NCBI RefSeq assembly: GCF_006349365.1 | Contig: NZ_CP040899.1 | Location: 3,390,626-3,454,625 of the forward strand | Direction of reading: 5' to 3' | DNA: 64,000 bases | DNA from: Georgenia wutianyii | GTDB lineage: Bacteria; Actinomycetota; Actinomycetes; Actinomycetales; Actinomycetaceae | In this document: in pieces, positions 16,009 through 24,304 of the stretch | Position numbering within the stretch: position 1 is the stretch's first letter | Layout of the letters: each line of letters opens with the position of its first letter | Program-made: the position numbers and the translations under genes | The notes under the pieces: generated by a model | What the model was told of the DNA's origin: nothing | Database searches by the model: none | The model's input: only the letters and a program-made list of their open reading frames with translations

Positions 16009-17160
16009 ATGCTGCGCCCAGGGCTGGTCCAGGCACTGGCGGACACCGCCGTCACCGCGCCCGCCGCCGTCCTCGACCTCGCGGCGCTGCGCGCGAACGC
16101 CGCCGACCTCGCCGCGCGTGCCGGCGGGCTGCCGGTGCGGGTGGCGACGAAGTCGGTGCGCTGCCGGTGGGTGCTCGACACGCTCGGCGCCGAGCGGGTC
16201 ATGACGTACTCGGCGGCGGAGTCGGTGTGGCTCGCGCGGCACGGCCACGCGGACGTCCTGCTCGCCTACCCGACCACCGACACCGCCGCGCTCGCGCGGA
16301 TCGCCGCGGACCCGCTCGTCCGCGAGCGCGTCACGGTCATGGTCGACCACCCCGACCACCTGCGGCTGCTCACCGCGGCGGGCGCGGGGCCGCGTCGCCC
16401 GGTGCGGGTGTGCCTCGACCTCGACGCCTCGCTGCGGCTCGGTCCGCTGCACCTGGGTGTGCGCCGCTCGCCGGTGCACACCCCCGCCCAGGCCGCCGCT
16501 GCCGCCCGCCGGGTGCTCGCCACCCCGGGCCTGAGGCTGCACGGGGTCATGTGCTACGACGCGCAGGTGGCCGGGCTGGCCGACTCCTCCGCGGCGGTCC
16601 GCGCCGTCAAGACGCTCTCCACACGCGAGCTGGGCCGCCGCCGCCCCGAGCTCGTCGCGGCCGTGCGCGAGGTGGCCGACGTCCCGCTCGTCAACGTCGG
16701 CGGGACCGGCAGCCTCCACCTCTACGGGCGCTCCGGGGAGGTCACCGAGGTGACGGCCGGCTCCGGGCTGCTCGGCCCCACGCTGTTCGACGGCTACCGC
16801 GCCTTCCGCCCGCGGCCCGCGCTGTTCCTCGTCTCCCCGGTGGTGCGCCGGCCCGGGCGCCGGGTCGCGACGGTGTTCTCCACCGGGTTCACCGCCTCCG
16901 GGCCGCCGGGCCGCGACCGGCTGCCGACGCCGGTGCACCCGCCGGGTCTGCGGCTCACCCGGGCGGAGGGCGCCGGGGAGGTCCAGACGCCGGTGGCCGG
17001 CGCGGGCGCCGACGCGCTGCGGGTGGGTGACCTCGTGTGGTTCCGCCCGGCGAAGTCCGGGGAGCAGCTCGAGCGGGTGAGCACCGTCCACGTCGTCGAG
17101 GACGGCACCGTCCTCGCCTCGGTCCCGACCTACCGCGGTGAGGGCGGGTGCTTCGGGTGA
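16009..17160 (+). CDS. alanine racemase N-domain protein (D-threonine aldolase/DSD1-like PLP enzyme)
   Basis: The 383-aa product has the fold-III PLP barrel: AAVLDLAALRANAADLAARAG, then VATKSVRC with the PLP lysine at about residue 48, GVMCYDAQVAG at about 182, and NVGGTGSLHLY at about 230. The C-terminal part (VSPVVRRPGRRVATVFSTGFTASG, ending with VWFRPAKSGEQLERVSTVHVVEDG) matches the D-threonine aldolase/D-serine dehydratase-like beta domain. The exact reaction is uncertain; it may act on a D-amino acid. TAGCCT at 15997-16002, 6 nt before ATG, suggests leaderless transcription. The stop overlaps the start of the next gene, so the two are translationally coupled. Confidence 0.85.
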   Translation: MLRPGLVQALADTAVTAPAAVLDLAALRANAADLAARAGGLPVRVATKSVRCRWVLDTLGAERVMTYSAAESVWLARHGHADVLLAYPTTDTAALARIAADPLVRERVTVMVDHPDHLRLLTAAGAGPRRPVRVCLDLDASLRLGPLHLGVRRSPVHTPAQAAAAARRVLATPGLRLHGVMCYDAQVAGLADSSAAVRAVKTLSTRELGRRRPELVAAVREVADVPLVNVGGTGSLHLYGRSGEVTEVTAGSGLLGPTLFDGYRAFRPRPALFLVSPVVRRPGRRVATVFSTGFTASGPPGRDRLPTPVHPPGLRLTRAEGAGEVQTPVAGAGADALRVGDLVWFRPAKSGEQLERVSTVHVVEDGTVLASVPTYRGEGGCFG

Positions 17161-18449
17161 CGTGGGAGAACTGGTCCGGGACGGTGGCGGTGACGCCCGC
17201 GGAGGTCGCCTGCCCCCGGGACGTCGAGGAGGTCGTCGAGGTCGTGCGGCGCGCGGGCCGGGCGGGGCGCCAGGTGACGGCGGTCGGCTCGGGACACTCC
17301 TTCACCCCGCTGGCCGAGGCGCGCGACGTCCAGCTGCGCCTGGACCACCTCACCGGGATCGTCGCCGTGGAACCGGGCGGCCGGGTGCGGGTGCGGGCCG
17401 GGACGCGACTGCGCGAGCTCAGCGCGCTGCTCGCGCGGCACGGGCTGGCGCTGGAGAACCTCGGGGACATCGACGCGCAGACTGTGGCGGGCGCCGTCGC
17501 GACCGGGACGCACGGCACGGGCGCCCGGTTCGGCGGTCTGGCGACTCAGGTGGCCGCGCTCGAGCTCGTCACCGGGGACGGGCGGCTGCTGCGCCTGGGC
17601 GAGGGCGCGGGGCCGCCGGTCGAGGGCGTCGTGGTCGGGCTCGGCGCACTCGGGGTGGTCACCGAGGTGACGCTGCGGTGCGTGCCGGCGTTCACGCTGC
17701 ACGCGGTGGAGGACACCGAGCGCTACGACGCCGTCCTCGAGTCGCTGGACGAACGCGTCGAGCGCCACGACCACGTCGAGTTCTACTGGTTCCCCTACAC
17801 CGACCGCTGCCTCACCAAGACGAACACCCGGCGCCCGGGTCCCCCGGAGCGGCCGCTGCCGCGCTGGCGGCGGGTGCTGGAGGACGAGGTGCTGAGCAAC
17901 GGCGTCTACCGGGCGGTCAACGAGGTCGGGCGCCGCCGGCCGCGGGCGGTCCCGGCGCTCAACCGGCTCGCCGCCCGGGCGCTGTCGCGGCGCGAGTACG
18001 ACGACGTCTCCTCGCGGGTCTTCGCCACCACCCGGCGGGTGCGGTTCGTGGAGTCGGAGTACGCCGTGCCGCGGGAGTCGCTCGTGCCCGTGCTCGGCGC
18101 GCTGCGGGCGTGGGTGGCGGCCCACCCGGAGGCGGCCGTGCAGTTCCCGGTGGAGGTGCGCTTCGCGGCCGCCGACGACGTGTGGCTGTCCACCGCGTAC
18201 CGGCGTCCCACCGCCTACGTCGCCGTCCACCAGTTCCACCGCTCCCCCGCGGCGGACTACTTCCACGCGGTCGAGGCGATCGCGGCGGAGCACGGCGGGC
18301 GTCCGCACTGGGGAAAGCTCCACGGCCTGGACGCCACCGCGCTCACCGCGCGCTACCCGCGCCTCCCGGAGGTCCTCGCCCTGCGGGAGGAGCTCGACCC
18401 GCAGCGGGTCCTCACCAACCGCCACCTGCGCCGCCTGCTCGGAGAGTAA
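17157..18449 (+). CDS. D-arabinono-1,4-lactone / L-gulonolactone oxidase-type flavoprotein
   Basis: The 430-aa product is an FAD-dependent aldonolactone oxidase. The PCMH FAD-binding domain (residues 1-170) carries VGSGHSFTPLAEA, where the His normally binds FAD covalently, and GAVATGTHGTG. The ALO C-terminal domain ends with GRPHWGKLHGLDATALTARYP and LDPQRVLTNRHLRRLLG, including the HWGK substrate-site motif. Products of such enzymes are ascorbate-like or keto-lactones. GTG 17157 gives a 4-nt GTGA overlap with the upstream PLP gene; GTG 17148 is an alternative that adds three residues. The pairing suggests one pathway for both proteins, which I cannot name. Confidence 0.88.
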   Translation: MTWENWSGTVAVTPAEVACPRDVEEVVEVVRRAGRAGRQVTAVGSGHSFTPLAEARDVQLRLDHLTGIVAVEPGGRVRVRAGTRLRELSALLARHGLALENLGDIDAQTVAGAVATGTHGTGARFGGLATQVAALELVTGDGRLLRLGEGAGPPVEGVVVGLGALGVVTEVTLRCVPAFTLHAVEDTERYDAVLESLDERVERHDHVEFYWFPYTDRCLTKTNTRRPGPPERPLPRWRRVLEDEVLSNGVYRAVNEVGRRRPRAVPALNRLAARALSRREYDDVSSRVFATTRRVRFVESEYAVPRESLVPVLGALRAWVAAHPEAAVQFPVEVRFAAADDVWLSTAYRRPTAYVAVHQFHRSPAADYFHAVEAIAAEHGGRPHWGKLHGLDATALTARYPRLPEVLALREELDPQRVLTNRHLRRLLGE

Positions 18450-18545
18450 CGAACCTCACACCTTTCGCGGTCCTGACGCGGAACATGCAACCCCCCTCCC
18501 TGACGTTATGTCACACGGAGCACGACGAGACCAGGGAGGAGAGCC

Positions 18546-18926
18546 GTGAGGCGACGCAAGTACGTGGAGTTCGAGGGGGACGACGGGACGACGCTGCGCT
18601 ACGCACGCCACGCGAACGGTGGCGGGTTCGTCGAGCGCACGGCGCGGGCGCACCCGACCGCCTGGATCGCCCCCGGCGCCTACGTCGACCCGGGTGCCCG
18701 GGTGGGCGCCGAGGCACACCTCGACGACGGCGCGTGGATCGACCGTGGCGCGGTCGTCGCGGCCACGGCGAGGATCGGCAAGAACACGCACATCGGCGCC
18801 AACGCCGTCATCGGGCGCGGCGCCCGGGTACGGGACGGGGCGAAGGTGGCCTCCGGGGTCCGCGTCGCGGACTTCGCGGTCGTCGACCCCGACACCATCG
18901 TCACCGCGGACCTCACCGCCGCGTGA
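18546..18926 (+). CDS. left-handed beta-helix (hexapeptide repeat) protein, 126 aa
   Basis: From about residue 36 the sequence shows successive hexapeptide turns: AWIAPGAYVDPGARVGAEAHLDDGAWIDRGAVV, then IGKNTHIGANAVIGRGARVRDGAKVASGVRV. This is the pattern of LbH acyltransferases and gamma-carbonic-anhydrase-like proteins, but it is shorter than either, and no catalytic His triad is clear. It could be a small LbH trimer of unknown substrate. GTG 18546 is supported by GGGAGGAG just upstream. A strong bidirectional hairpin follows the stop. Confidence 0.75.
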   Translation: MRRRKYVEFEGDDGTTLRYARHANGGGFVERTARAHPTAWIAPGAYVDPGARVGAEAHLDDGAWIDRGAVVAATARIGKNTHIGANAVIGRGARVRDGAKVASGVRVADFAVVDPDTIVTADLTAA

Positions 18927-18937
18927 GTCTGCGCCCC

Positions 18938-18974
18938 TGAGGGGTTCGGGTCCTGCGCGGACCCGGACCCCTCA
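18938..18974. terminator. bidirectional terminator between convergent genes
   Basis: Arms 18938-18952 and 18960-18974 pair over 15 positions with one mismatch, around a 7-nt loop. It sits between the stop codons of the hexapeptide protein (18926) and the LLM-oxidase fusion (18981). Confidence 0.7.
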
Positions 18975-18980
18975 CGTGCG

Positions 18981-21230
18981 TCACGGAGCGATGTTCGTGT
19001 TGTCCCGGAAGACGTTGGCCGGGTCGTAGCGACGCTTGAGCTCGCGCAGCCGGGCGAGGGTGGCCGGCGGGTAGGCCTCGGTCAGCCGCTCGGGCCGCGG
19101 GTCGCTGGAGAAGCTCGGGTAGCTGCCGGAGAAGTGGTGGGCCATCGCGTCCCACGCGCCGTCCAGCCGCTGCCGGCCCCCGCCGAAGGCGGTGAGGGAG
19201 AAGTTCGCCGAGCGGTGCGCGAACGCGGTGGCCTCCGGGGGGACGTCGGAGCCCGCCCCACCCATCGAGCGGATCTGGAAGAAGAAGGTGCTCCCCGAGC
19301 GCACGAGCCGCTCGGCGTCCGCCGCGAGCTGCGGGGTGAGGTGCTCGGCGAGCCCGGTGCGGCTCACCGGCTCCCCCTCGCTCGTCGGGTGGGTGTCCGG
19401 CGTGGCGACGAGGGCGGAGTAGGGCACGACCTGGACCGACTGGCTGACGAGCGGCCCGACCTGCGCGAACGGCTGGAGCATCGCGATGATCGTCGCGGGG
19501 TCCGCGGAGTCGACGACGGTGGTCGTCTGCGCGAGGAGCTGCCCGCCCCGCGGCGCGCCCATCATGAGGAAGCTGGTGAGCTCGCGCGGGGCCGCCTCGA
19601 CGGCCGCGCCCCAGCGGGTGAGGAGGTCGGCGGTGTCGCTCGCGTCGTAGACGAGCTGGGCCACGCCCACGTCCCCGACCTCGGCGGCCTGCATCTCGAA
19701 GGCGGTGGCGACGCCGAAGTTGAAGCCGGCACCGCGGACCGCCCAGAAGAGGTCGGGGTGCTCCTCGGCGCTCGTACGCACGTGGGTGCCGTCGGCCAGG
19801 ACGAGCTCCACGGCCCGCACGTGGTCGATGGTCAGGCCGTGGGCCCGCCCGAGGAAGCCGATGCCACCGGTGGTCGCCAGCCCGCCGACCCCGACGCCGC
19901 CGTAGTCCCCCGAGCTGATCGCCCAGCCGCGCGGGGCCAGCGCGGCGGCCACCTCGCCCCAGCGGGCACCCGGGCCGACCCGCACGAGCCGGGTCGCGTC
20001 GTCGAGCACCTCGATGGTGTTGAGCCGGGAGACGTCCAGGACGATGCCGCCGTCGTTGGTCGAGCGGCCGCTGATGCCGTGGCCCGCGCTGCGCAGGGAC
20101 AGCGGCACGTCCTGGGCGCGCGCGAAGGCGAGCGCCTCGGCGACCTCCTCGGGTGTGCCGGGGCGCAGGACGAGGCCGGGCGACCCGCCCCGCAGGTAGG
20201 TGGAGCGCACTGCGGCGTACTGCGCGTCCCCGGGCTCGACCGCGGTGTCCGCGAGCGCCGCGGGCAGGTCGTCGTAGGCGATGCGCGGGCGGCGGGCGGC
20301 CAGCGCCGCGGCGCCGCGGGTGGGGGCGGGCGGGGTGCCGCGCCGGGCGCGCGCGTCGGCGACGGCCTCGCGCAGCGCGGGGGCGACGTCGCGGGCGAAG
20401 CGCTCGAGGGTGGCGGGGTCGTCGCTCGCGAGGACGACGGTGCCCACGCCGTCGTCGAGGACGAGCGGGAGGAGGTCGGCGACCCAGCGCTCCGGCGGGC
20501 CGTCGAGGAAGCCGGCGGCGTCGGGGGCGAAGCGGCCGGTGACGTTGAGGACGCGGCGGACCTCGCGCGGGTCGCGGCCCGCGGAGGCCGCGGCGACGTC
20601 GATCATCGCGTTCCCGTCGCGCAGGCCGGGCACGCCCGCGTTCCCGCCGGGGACGACCCAGCCGTCGGCGAGGCGCCCGACGAGGTCGAGCATCCGCCGT
20701 CGGGCGGCGCCGACCCACACCGGCACGGTGTGCGCGGGTGCCGGGCCGCGCTGCGCCCCGGTGAGCCGGTGGTGCTCGCCGCGGTAGCTGAGCGGGGTGG
20801 GCGTGGCGGCGTCCCACGTGCCGCGGACGACCTCGATCGCCTCCTCCAGTGCCGCGACGGACTGCCCGGGCGTCAGCCGGGGCACCCCCATGGCCTCCAT
20901 CGCGTCCCAGAAGACGCCGGCGCCCAGGCCGAGGGTGAGCCGCCCGCCGCTGAGCAGGTCGAGGCTGGCGGCGGCGCGGGCGACGACGGCCGGCGGGCGC
21001 ATCGGGACGTTGAGCACGCTCGGCGCGAGGCCGATGCGCTCGGTACGTCCGGCGATCCAGGAGAGCAGCGTCCACGTCTCGTGGAAGCGCGGCTGGTAGG
21101 GGTGGTCCTGGATCGTCACGAGGTCGAGGCCGAGCTCCTCGGCGCGCACGGCGAGGTCGACGGCGGCGTGGGGCGCCTCGGCGGTGGGGGTGAGGAAGAC
21201 GCCGAGCTGGAGCGGGTGTCCGTAGTCCAT
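18981..21230 (-). CDS. fusion of LLM-class flavin monooxygenase and BBE-type FAD-linked oxidase
   Basis: The 749-aa product joins two flavoenzymes. Residues 1-290 are luciferase-like (LGVFLTPTAEAP, QDHPYQPRFHETWTLLSWIAGRT, LDLLSGGRLTLGLGAG, VPVWVGAARRRMLDLVGRLADGW), probably FMN- or F420-dependent. Residues 330-749 are a berberine-bridge-like oxidase with the PCMH FAD domain and a BBE tail (RRYDPANVFRDNTNI). The His that usually binds FAD is kept (RSAGHGISGRS), but the second covalent Cys is replaced (GDYGGVGVGG), so monocovalent FAD is expected. The start overlaps the stop of the upstream LLM gene by one base (TGATG), indicating coupling. The substrate is unknown. Confidence 0.88.
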   Translation of the reverse strand: MDYGHPLQLGVFLTPTAEAPHAAVDLAVRAEELGLDLVTIQDHPYQPRFHETWTLLSWIAGRTERIGLAPSVLNVPMRPPAVVARAAASLDLLSGGRLTLGLGAGVFWDAMEAMGVPRLTPGQSVAALEEAIEVVRGTWDAATPTPLSYRGEHHRLTGAQRGPAPAHTVPVWVGAARRRMLDLVGRLADGWVVPGGNAGVPGLRDGNAMIDVAAASAGRDPREVRRVLNVTGRFAPDAAGFLDGPPERWVADLLPLVLDDGVGTVVLASDDPATLERFARDVAPALREAVADARARRGTPPAPTRGAAALAARRPRIAYDDLPAALADTAVEPGDAQYAAVRSTYLRGGSPGLVLRPGTPEEVAEALAFARAQDVPLSLRSAGHGISGRSTNDGGIVLDVSRLNTIEVLDDATRLVRVGPGARWGEVAAALAPRGWAISSGDYGGVGVGGLATTGGIGFLGRAHGLTIDHVRAVELVLADGTHVRTSAEEHPDLFWAVRGAGFNFGVATAFEMQAAEVGDVGVAQLVYDASDTADLLTRWGAAVEAAPRELTSFLMMGAPRGGQLLAQTTTVVDSADPATIIAMLQPFAQVGPLVSQSVQVVPYSALVATPDTHPTSEGEPVSRTGLAEHLTPQLAADAERLVRSGSTFFFQIRSMGGAGSDVPPEATAFAHRSANFSLTAFGGGRQRLDGAWDAMAHHFSGSYPSFSSDPRPERLTEAYPPATLARLRELKRRYDPANVFRDNTNIAP

Positions 21231-22126
21231 CAGGCACGCTCCGCCGCGACGAGCTCACGCACGGCCGGGGCGATCTCCTGGCCGAGCAGGGCGAAGGCGG
21301 TGGGGTCGTCCCCGGCGAGGATGTAGGCGCTCACCCCGTGCTCCAGGGTGATCGCGGCGAGCTGCTCGGCCCACTGCTGGGGCGGCCCGACGAGGAGCCG
21401 GTCGCTGCGCTGGGCGGTGAGCCGGCCGCCGATGTTGAGCAGGCGGCGCACGGCGCGCGGGTCGCGTCCGGCGGCGGTGGCCGCCTCGTCGATGACGGCG
21501 TTGCCGGCGGTGAGGTCCTCCAGGCCGCTGAGGTAGGCGAGGGAGGGCAGCCACCCGTCGGCGCGGCGCCCGGTGAGGCGCAGCATCCGCGGCTTGTAGG
21601 CGCCCACCCACAGGCCGATGCCGTGCGCCGGCGCGGGGCCGCGCTTCGCGCCGTCGAGGTGGTGGTGGGCGCCCCCGGCGACGAGCCGGTCTCGGGTGCT
21701 CGTGTCCCAGATCCCGCGGATGACCTCGATCGCCTCCTCCAGGGCGACGACGGACTCCCCGGCCGTGAGGCGGGTGCCGCCCATCGCCTCGATGGCGTCC
21801 CAGAAGCCGCCGGCGCCGAGCCCGAGCTCGACCCGCCCGCCGCTGAGCAGGTCGAGGCTCGCGGCGGCGCGGGCGAGCACCGCCGGCGGGCGCAGCGGGA
21901 CGTTGGCGACGTTCGGCGCGAGCCGGATCGTCGTCGTGCGGGCGGCGACGTAGGACAGCAGCGTCCACGTGTCGAGGAAGGAGGACTGGTAGGGGTGGTC
22001 CTGGAAGGTGGCGAGGTCGAGCCCGGCGGCCTCCGAGGCCTGGGTCAGGGCCACGACACGCTCCGGTGCGGCGGCGGTGGGCGTGATGAAGGAGCCGAAG
22101 AGGAGGTCGTGACCGTAGTCCGTCAT
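21230..22126 (-). CDS. LLM-class flavin-dependent oxidoreductase
   Basis: The 298-aa product is a stand-alone luciferase-like TIM barrel, close to the N-terminal half of the downstream fusion: both share QDHPYQ, TWTLLS, LDLLSGGR, GLGAG, LTxGxSVxALEEAIEV and RRxLN motifs at the same spacing. The pair therefore arose by tandem duplication, with the FAD oxidase domain gained or lost in one copy. Members reduce or oxidise small molecules using FMN or F420. The TGATG junction couples it to the fusion gene. The intergenic distance to the upstream MFS gene is 56 bp, so a three-gene transcript is possible. Confidence 0.9.
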   Translation of the reverse strand: MTDYGHDLLFGSFITPTAAAPERVVALTQASEAAGLDLATFQDHPYQSSFLDTWTLLSYVAARTTTIRLAPNVANVPLRPPAVLARAAASLDLLSGGRVELGLGAGGFWDAIEAMGGTRLTAGESVVALEEAIEVIRGIWDTSTRDRLVAGGAHHHLDGAKRGPAPAHGIGLWVGAYKPRMLRLTGRRADGWLPSLAYLSGLEDLTAGNAVIDEAATAAGRDPRAVRRLLNIGGRLTAQRSDRLLVGPPQQWAEQLAAITLEHGVSAYILAGDDPTAFALLGQEIAPAVRELVAAERA

Positions 22127-22182
22127 AAGGCGGTCAACAGCGCGCCGCTCCCCCTATTCCACCTTGTGACCCACGCCCCACG

Positions 22183-23322
22183 TCAGGGACGGCGGCGGGC
22201 GCGCAGGGCGAGGGGCAGGGTGAGCAGGGAGAGCAGGCCGCCGGCGAGGACGGCGCCGGAGAAGGACGCCCCGGTTGCGAGCGCCCCGACGAGCACCGAG
22301 CCGAGACCCGTGCCGGCGTCGAACCCGATGTTCCACACGGCGCTTGCCGATCCGTAGTGCGGACGGCGCACCGACTCGAAGGCGACGACGAGCGTGAGGT
22401 TCTGCAGCCCGCCGTAGCTGACGCCGACGACCGTCGCGCCGAGGAGGAGGGCGACGGCGTCCGTCGCCGCCGGGTCGCGCACCGCCCACGCGACGAGCGC
22501 CATGCCGACGGCGGTGAGGACGACGAGCGGCCAGATGTAGGTGTCGGGGCCGGACCGGTCGGCGAGCGCCCCGACGCGCCAGCGGGCGAGCGCAGCGCTC
22601 ACGGTGAGGAGCAGCAGGGCGAGCGTGCTGAGCAGCGCGCTGCTGCTCATCTGGGCCATGAAGGTGATGAGCGCCCCGCCGGCGAGGGTGACGGCGAGCA
22701 GCAGCACCATCGGTCGCAGCAGGCGGCCGTAGGGAGCGCGCTCGGGCGGCGCGGGCACGTGGTCGTGCATCCGGGCGAGGGCGAGCGCGGGGAACGTCCC
22801 GAGCGCGGGCAGCACCCCGAGAGCGAAGACGACGCCGAAGCCGAACCTGTCGACGATCCACGGTCCCGCCGAGAGGAAGAGCACCTGCGGCCCCGTGATC
22901 GCCAGGCCGTAGGCGCCGATCGCCCGTCCTCGCCGGGCCGGGTCGACGAGCTCGGCCACGAGGGCGCTGCCGGTCACCGTGACGATGCCGAACCCGAGGC
23001 CGCGCAGGGCGGAGACGGCGAGCACCGGGCCGAGCGCGTCGCTCAGCCCGAGCAGCGCCGACGGCAGCCCGAGCAGCAGCATCCCGGTGACGAGGACGGG
23101 ACCCCAGCCCAGGCGACGCAGCGCGCCGGGAACGACGAGCTGGGTGAGCACGGTGAGGAGCATGAGGACGCCGTTGACCAGCCCGGACCCGACCGAACCC
23201 GCCCCGCCGTGGACGGCCCACAGCGGGGCGACCGGCAGCAGGGCGGCGTACCCGGAGAACCCCAGGCCGGTCATGGCCAGCAGCAGTGCCATACCGGGCA
23301 CGCGCAGCACCGAGCCGCTCAT
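22183..23322 (-). CDS. MFS transporter
   Basis: The 379-aa product has 12 hydrophobic segments and the intracellular loop signature of the major facilitator superfamily (LVDPARRGRAIGAYGLAITGPQ after helix 4, and the pseudo-symmetric ALARWRVGALADRSGP between helices 6 and 8). Such proteins export drugs or small metabolites by proton antiport. ATG 23322 (MSGSVLRVPGMALLLAM) is chosen so that helix 1 follows a short cytoplasmic tail; a longer frame to 23385 is possible. It lies directly upstream of the flavin oxidoreductase genes and may move their product or substrate (inference). Confidence 0.85.
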   Translation of the reverse strand: MSGSVLRVPGMALLLAMTGLGFSGYAALLPVAPLWAVHGGAGSVGSGLVNGVLMLLTVLTQLVVPGALRRLGWGPVLVTGMLLLGLPSALLGLSDALGPVLAVSALRGLGFGIVTVTGSALVAELVDPARRGRAIGAYGLAITGPQVLFLSAGPWIVDRFGFGVVFALGVLPALGTFPALALARMHDHVPAPPERAPYGRLLRPMVLLLAVTLAGGALITFMAQMSSSALLSTLALLLLTVSAALARWRVGALADRSGPDTYIWPLVVLTAVGMALVAWAVRDPAATDAVALLLGATVVGVSYGGLQNLTLVVAFESVRRPHYGSASAVWNIGFDAGTGLGSVLVGALATGASFSGAVLAGGLLSLLTLPLALRARRRP

Positions 23323-23415
23323 GCGGCGCGGCAGGGGGCGGGCTGGACCATCCGTGCAGGCTAGCCCGCGATATCCGCTCGCCACCGCCGGCGGTCGCGT
23401 CCTACCCTCCTCGGC

Positions 23416-23490
23416 ATGGTCATGGTCATGGTGCGTCGTGTCCGGGGCGCAGCGGCGCTCCCGGTGGAGCTACTACCGGCTCAGCCCTGA
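23416..23490 (+). CDS. putative leader peptide overlapping the erm-like start
   Basis: A 24-codon frame opens at ATG 23416, seven bases after TACCCT (23403-23408), the same -10-to-start spacing seen for other likely leaderless genes here. It begins MVMVMVRRVRG and ends at 23490, inside the erm-like gene but in another frame. The R-x-R at codons 8-10 is a '+x+' motif of the kind that stalls ribosomes with macrolides in known Erm leader peptides. The function is inference from position and motif; it could be chance. Confidence 0.35.
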   Translation: MVMVMVRRVRGAAALPVELLPAQP

Positions 23491-23953
23491 CTGGGCGCGC
23501 ACCCTCGTCGCCGAGGCCGGCGTGCGGGCCGGGGACACTGTCGTGGACCTCGGCGCGGGCGCCGGGGCATTGACCGGTCCACTGGTGGACGCCGGCGCCC
23601 GGGTCATCGCGATCGAGAGGCACCCGGCGCGGGCGCAGGCGCTGCGCCGCCGCTTCGGTGAGCGGGCCGTCGTCGTCGAGGGGGACATCCGCGACCTGCA
23701 CCTGCCGCCGCGGCCCTTCCGGGTCGTCGCCAACCCGCCCTTCCACCTCGCGCGGACGGTGGTCGCGCGGCTGCTCGGTGCCCGGCTGCTCGTCGGGGCC
23801 GACCTCGTGCTGCGTCGGGACACCGCCGCGAACCTCGCGGGCCGGACGGCGGGCCGCCGCTACGTCGTCGAGCTCGGGCGATCCGTGCCGCGCGCGGCGT
23901 TCCGCCCGGCGCCGAGCGTCGACGCGGCCGTCCTGCGGATCCGGCGCCGCTGA
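23438..23953 (+). CDS. short Erm-type 23S rRNA adenine N6-methyltransferase (Erm(37)-like)
   Basis: The 171-aa product is a KsgA/Erm-family methyltransferase. The SAM site is DLGAGAGALTGPL (about residue 32), the acidic loop IAIERHP follows, then EGDIRD and the catalytic NPPF motif (VVANPPFHLARTVV, about 93). The start region RRSRWSYYRLSPDWARTLV and the short length with no C-terminal helical domain match mycobacterial Erm(37), which modifies the 23S rRNA macrolide site. It could therefore give intrinsic macrolide tolerance; this is inferred. GTG 23438 is the only sensible in-frame start, and it has no Shine-Dalgarno. An overlapping mini-ORF precedes it. Confidence 0.8.
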   Translation: MSGAQRRSRWSYYRLSPDWARTLVAEAGVRAGDTVVDLGAGAGALTGPLVDAGARVIAIERHPARAQALRRRFGERAVVVEGDIRDLHLPPRPFRVVANPPFHLARTVVARLLGARLLVGADLVLRRDTAANLAGRTAGRRYVVELGRSVPRAAFRPAPSVDAAVLRIRRR

Positions 23954-24033
23954 CGGCGGCCCGGGCACACCGGCTCAGCGGTCGCGCGGTGGCCCGGACC
24001 CCGGCACAGTGGGCGCGAGGACGGGAGGGCGTG

Positions 24034-24258
24034 ATGACGAACGAGGAGCCCGGGCGCCGCGGCACGGTCGCGCCCTCGACGTGGGTGGGGCTGGCTCTGG
24101 CGGTCCTCGCGATCGTGTTCGTGCTGCAGAACCAGGGGCGGGTGACGATCCAGCTCCTGTGGATGAGGGTGGGCGCGCCGATGTGGCTCGTCCTGCTCAT
24201 CCTCTTCCTCGTCGGGTGGGCGGTGGGCGCTCTCGTGCGTCGACGACGCAGGCGCTGA
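24034..24258 (+). CDS. LapA-domain small membrane protein
   Basis: The 74-aa product has two predicted membrane helices (TWVGLALAVLAIVFVLQNQGRVTIQLLW and APMWLVLLILFLVGWAVGALV) and a terminal run of arginines, the layout of LapA/DUF1049 (YciS-like) proteins. The NQG/N-Q-x-V-T-I-x-L-L-W hallmark is clear. In enterobacteria, LapA works with LapB in controlling lipopolysaccharide synthesis; in actinobacteria its role is unknown. ATG 24034 is chosen because the preceding residues are not membrane-like. It stands alone, between the erm-like gene and a flavoprotein gene. Confidence 0.8.
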   Translation: MTNEEPGRRGTVAPSTWVGLALAVLAIVFVLQNQGRVTIQLLWMRVGAPMWLVLLILFLVGWAVGALVRRRRRR

Positions 24259-24304
24259 CCCGCGAGCGATTGCCGGGACCCGACGCAGGCCGCACAGTGG
24301 GGCG

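Noticed and set aside
19134-21326. 730-codon open frame on the + strand
   Set aside because: It is the antisense of the LLM-oxidase fusion; composition is Gly/Arg/Glu low complexity.
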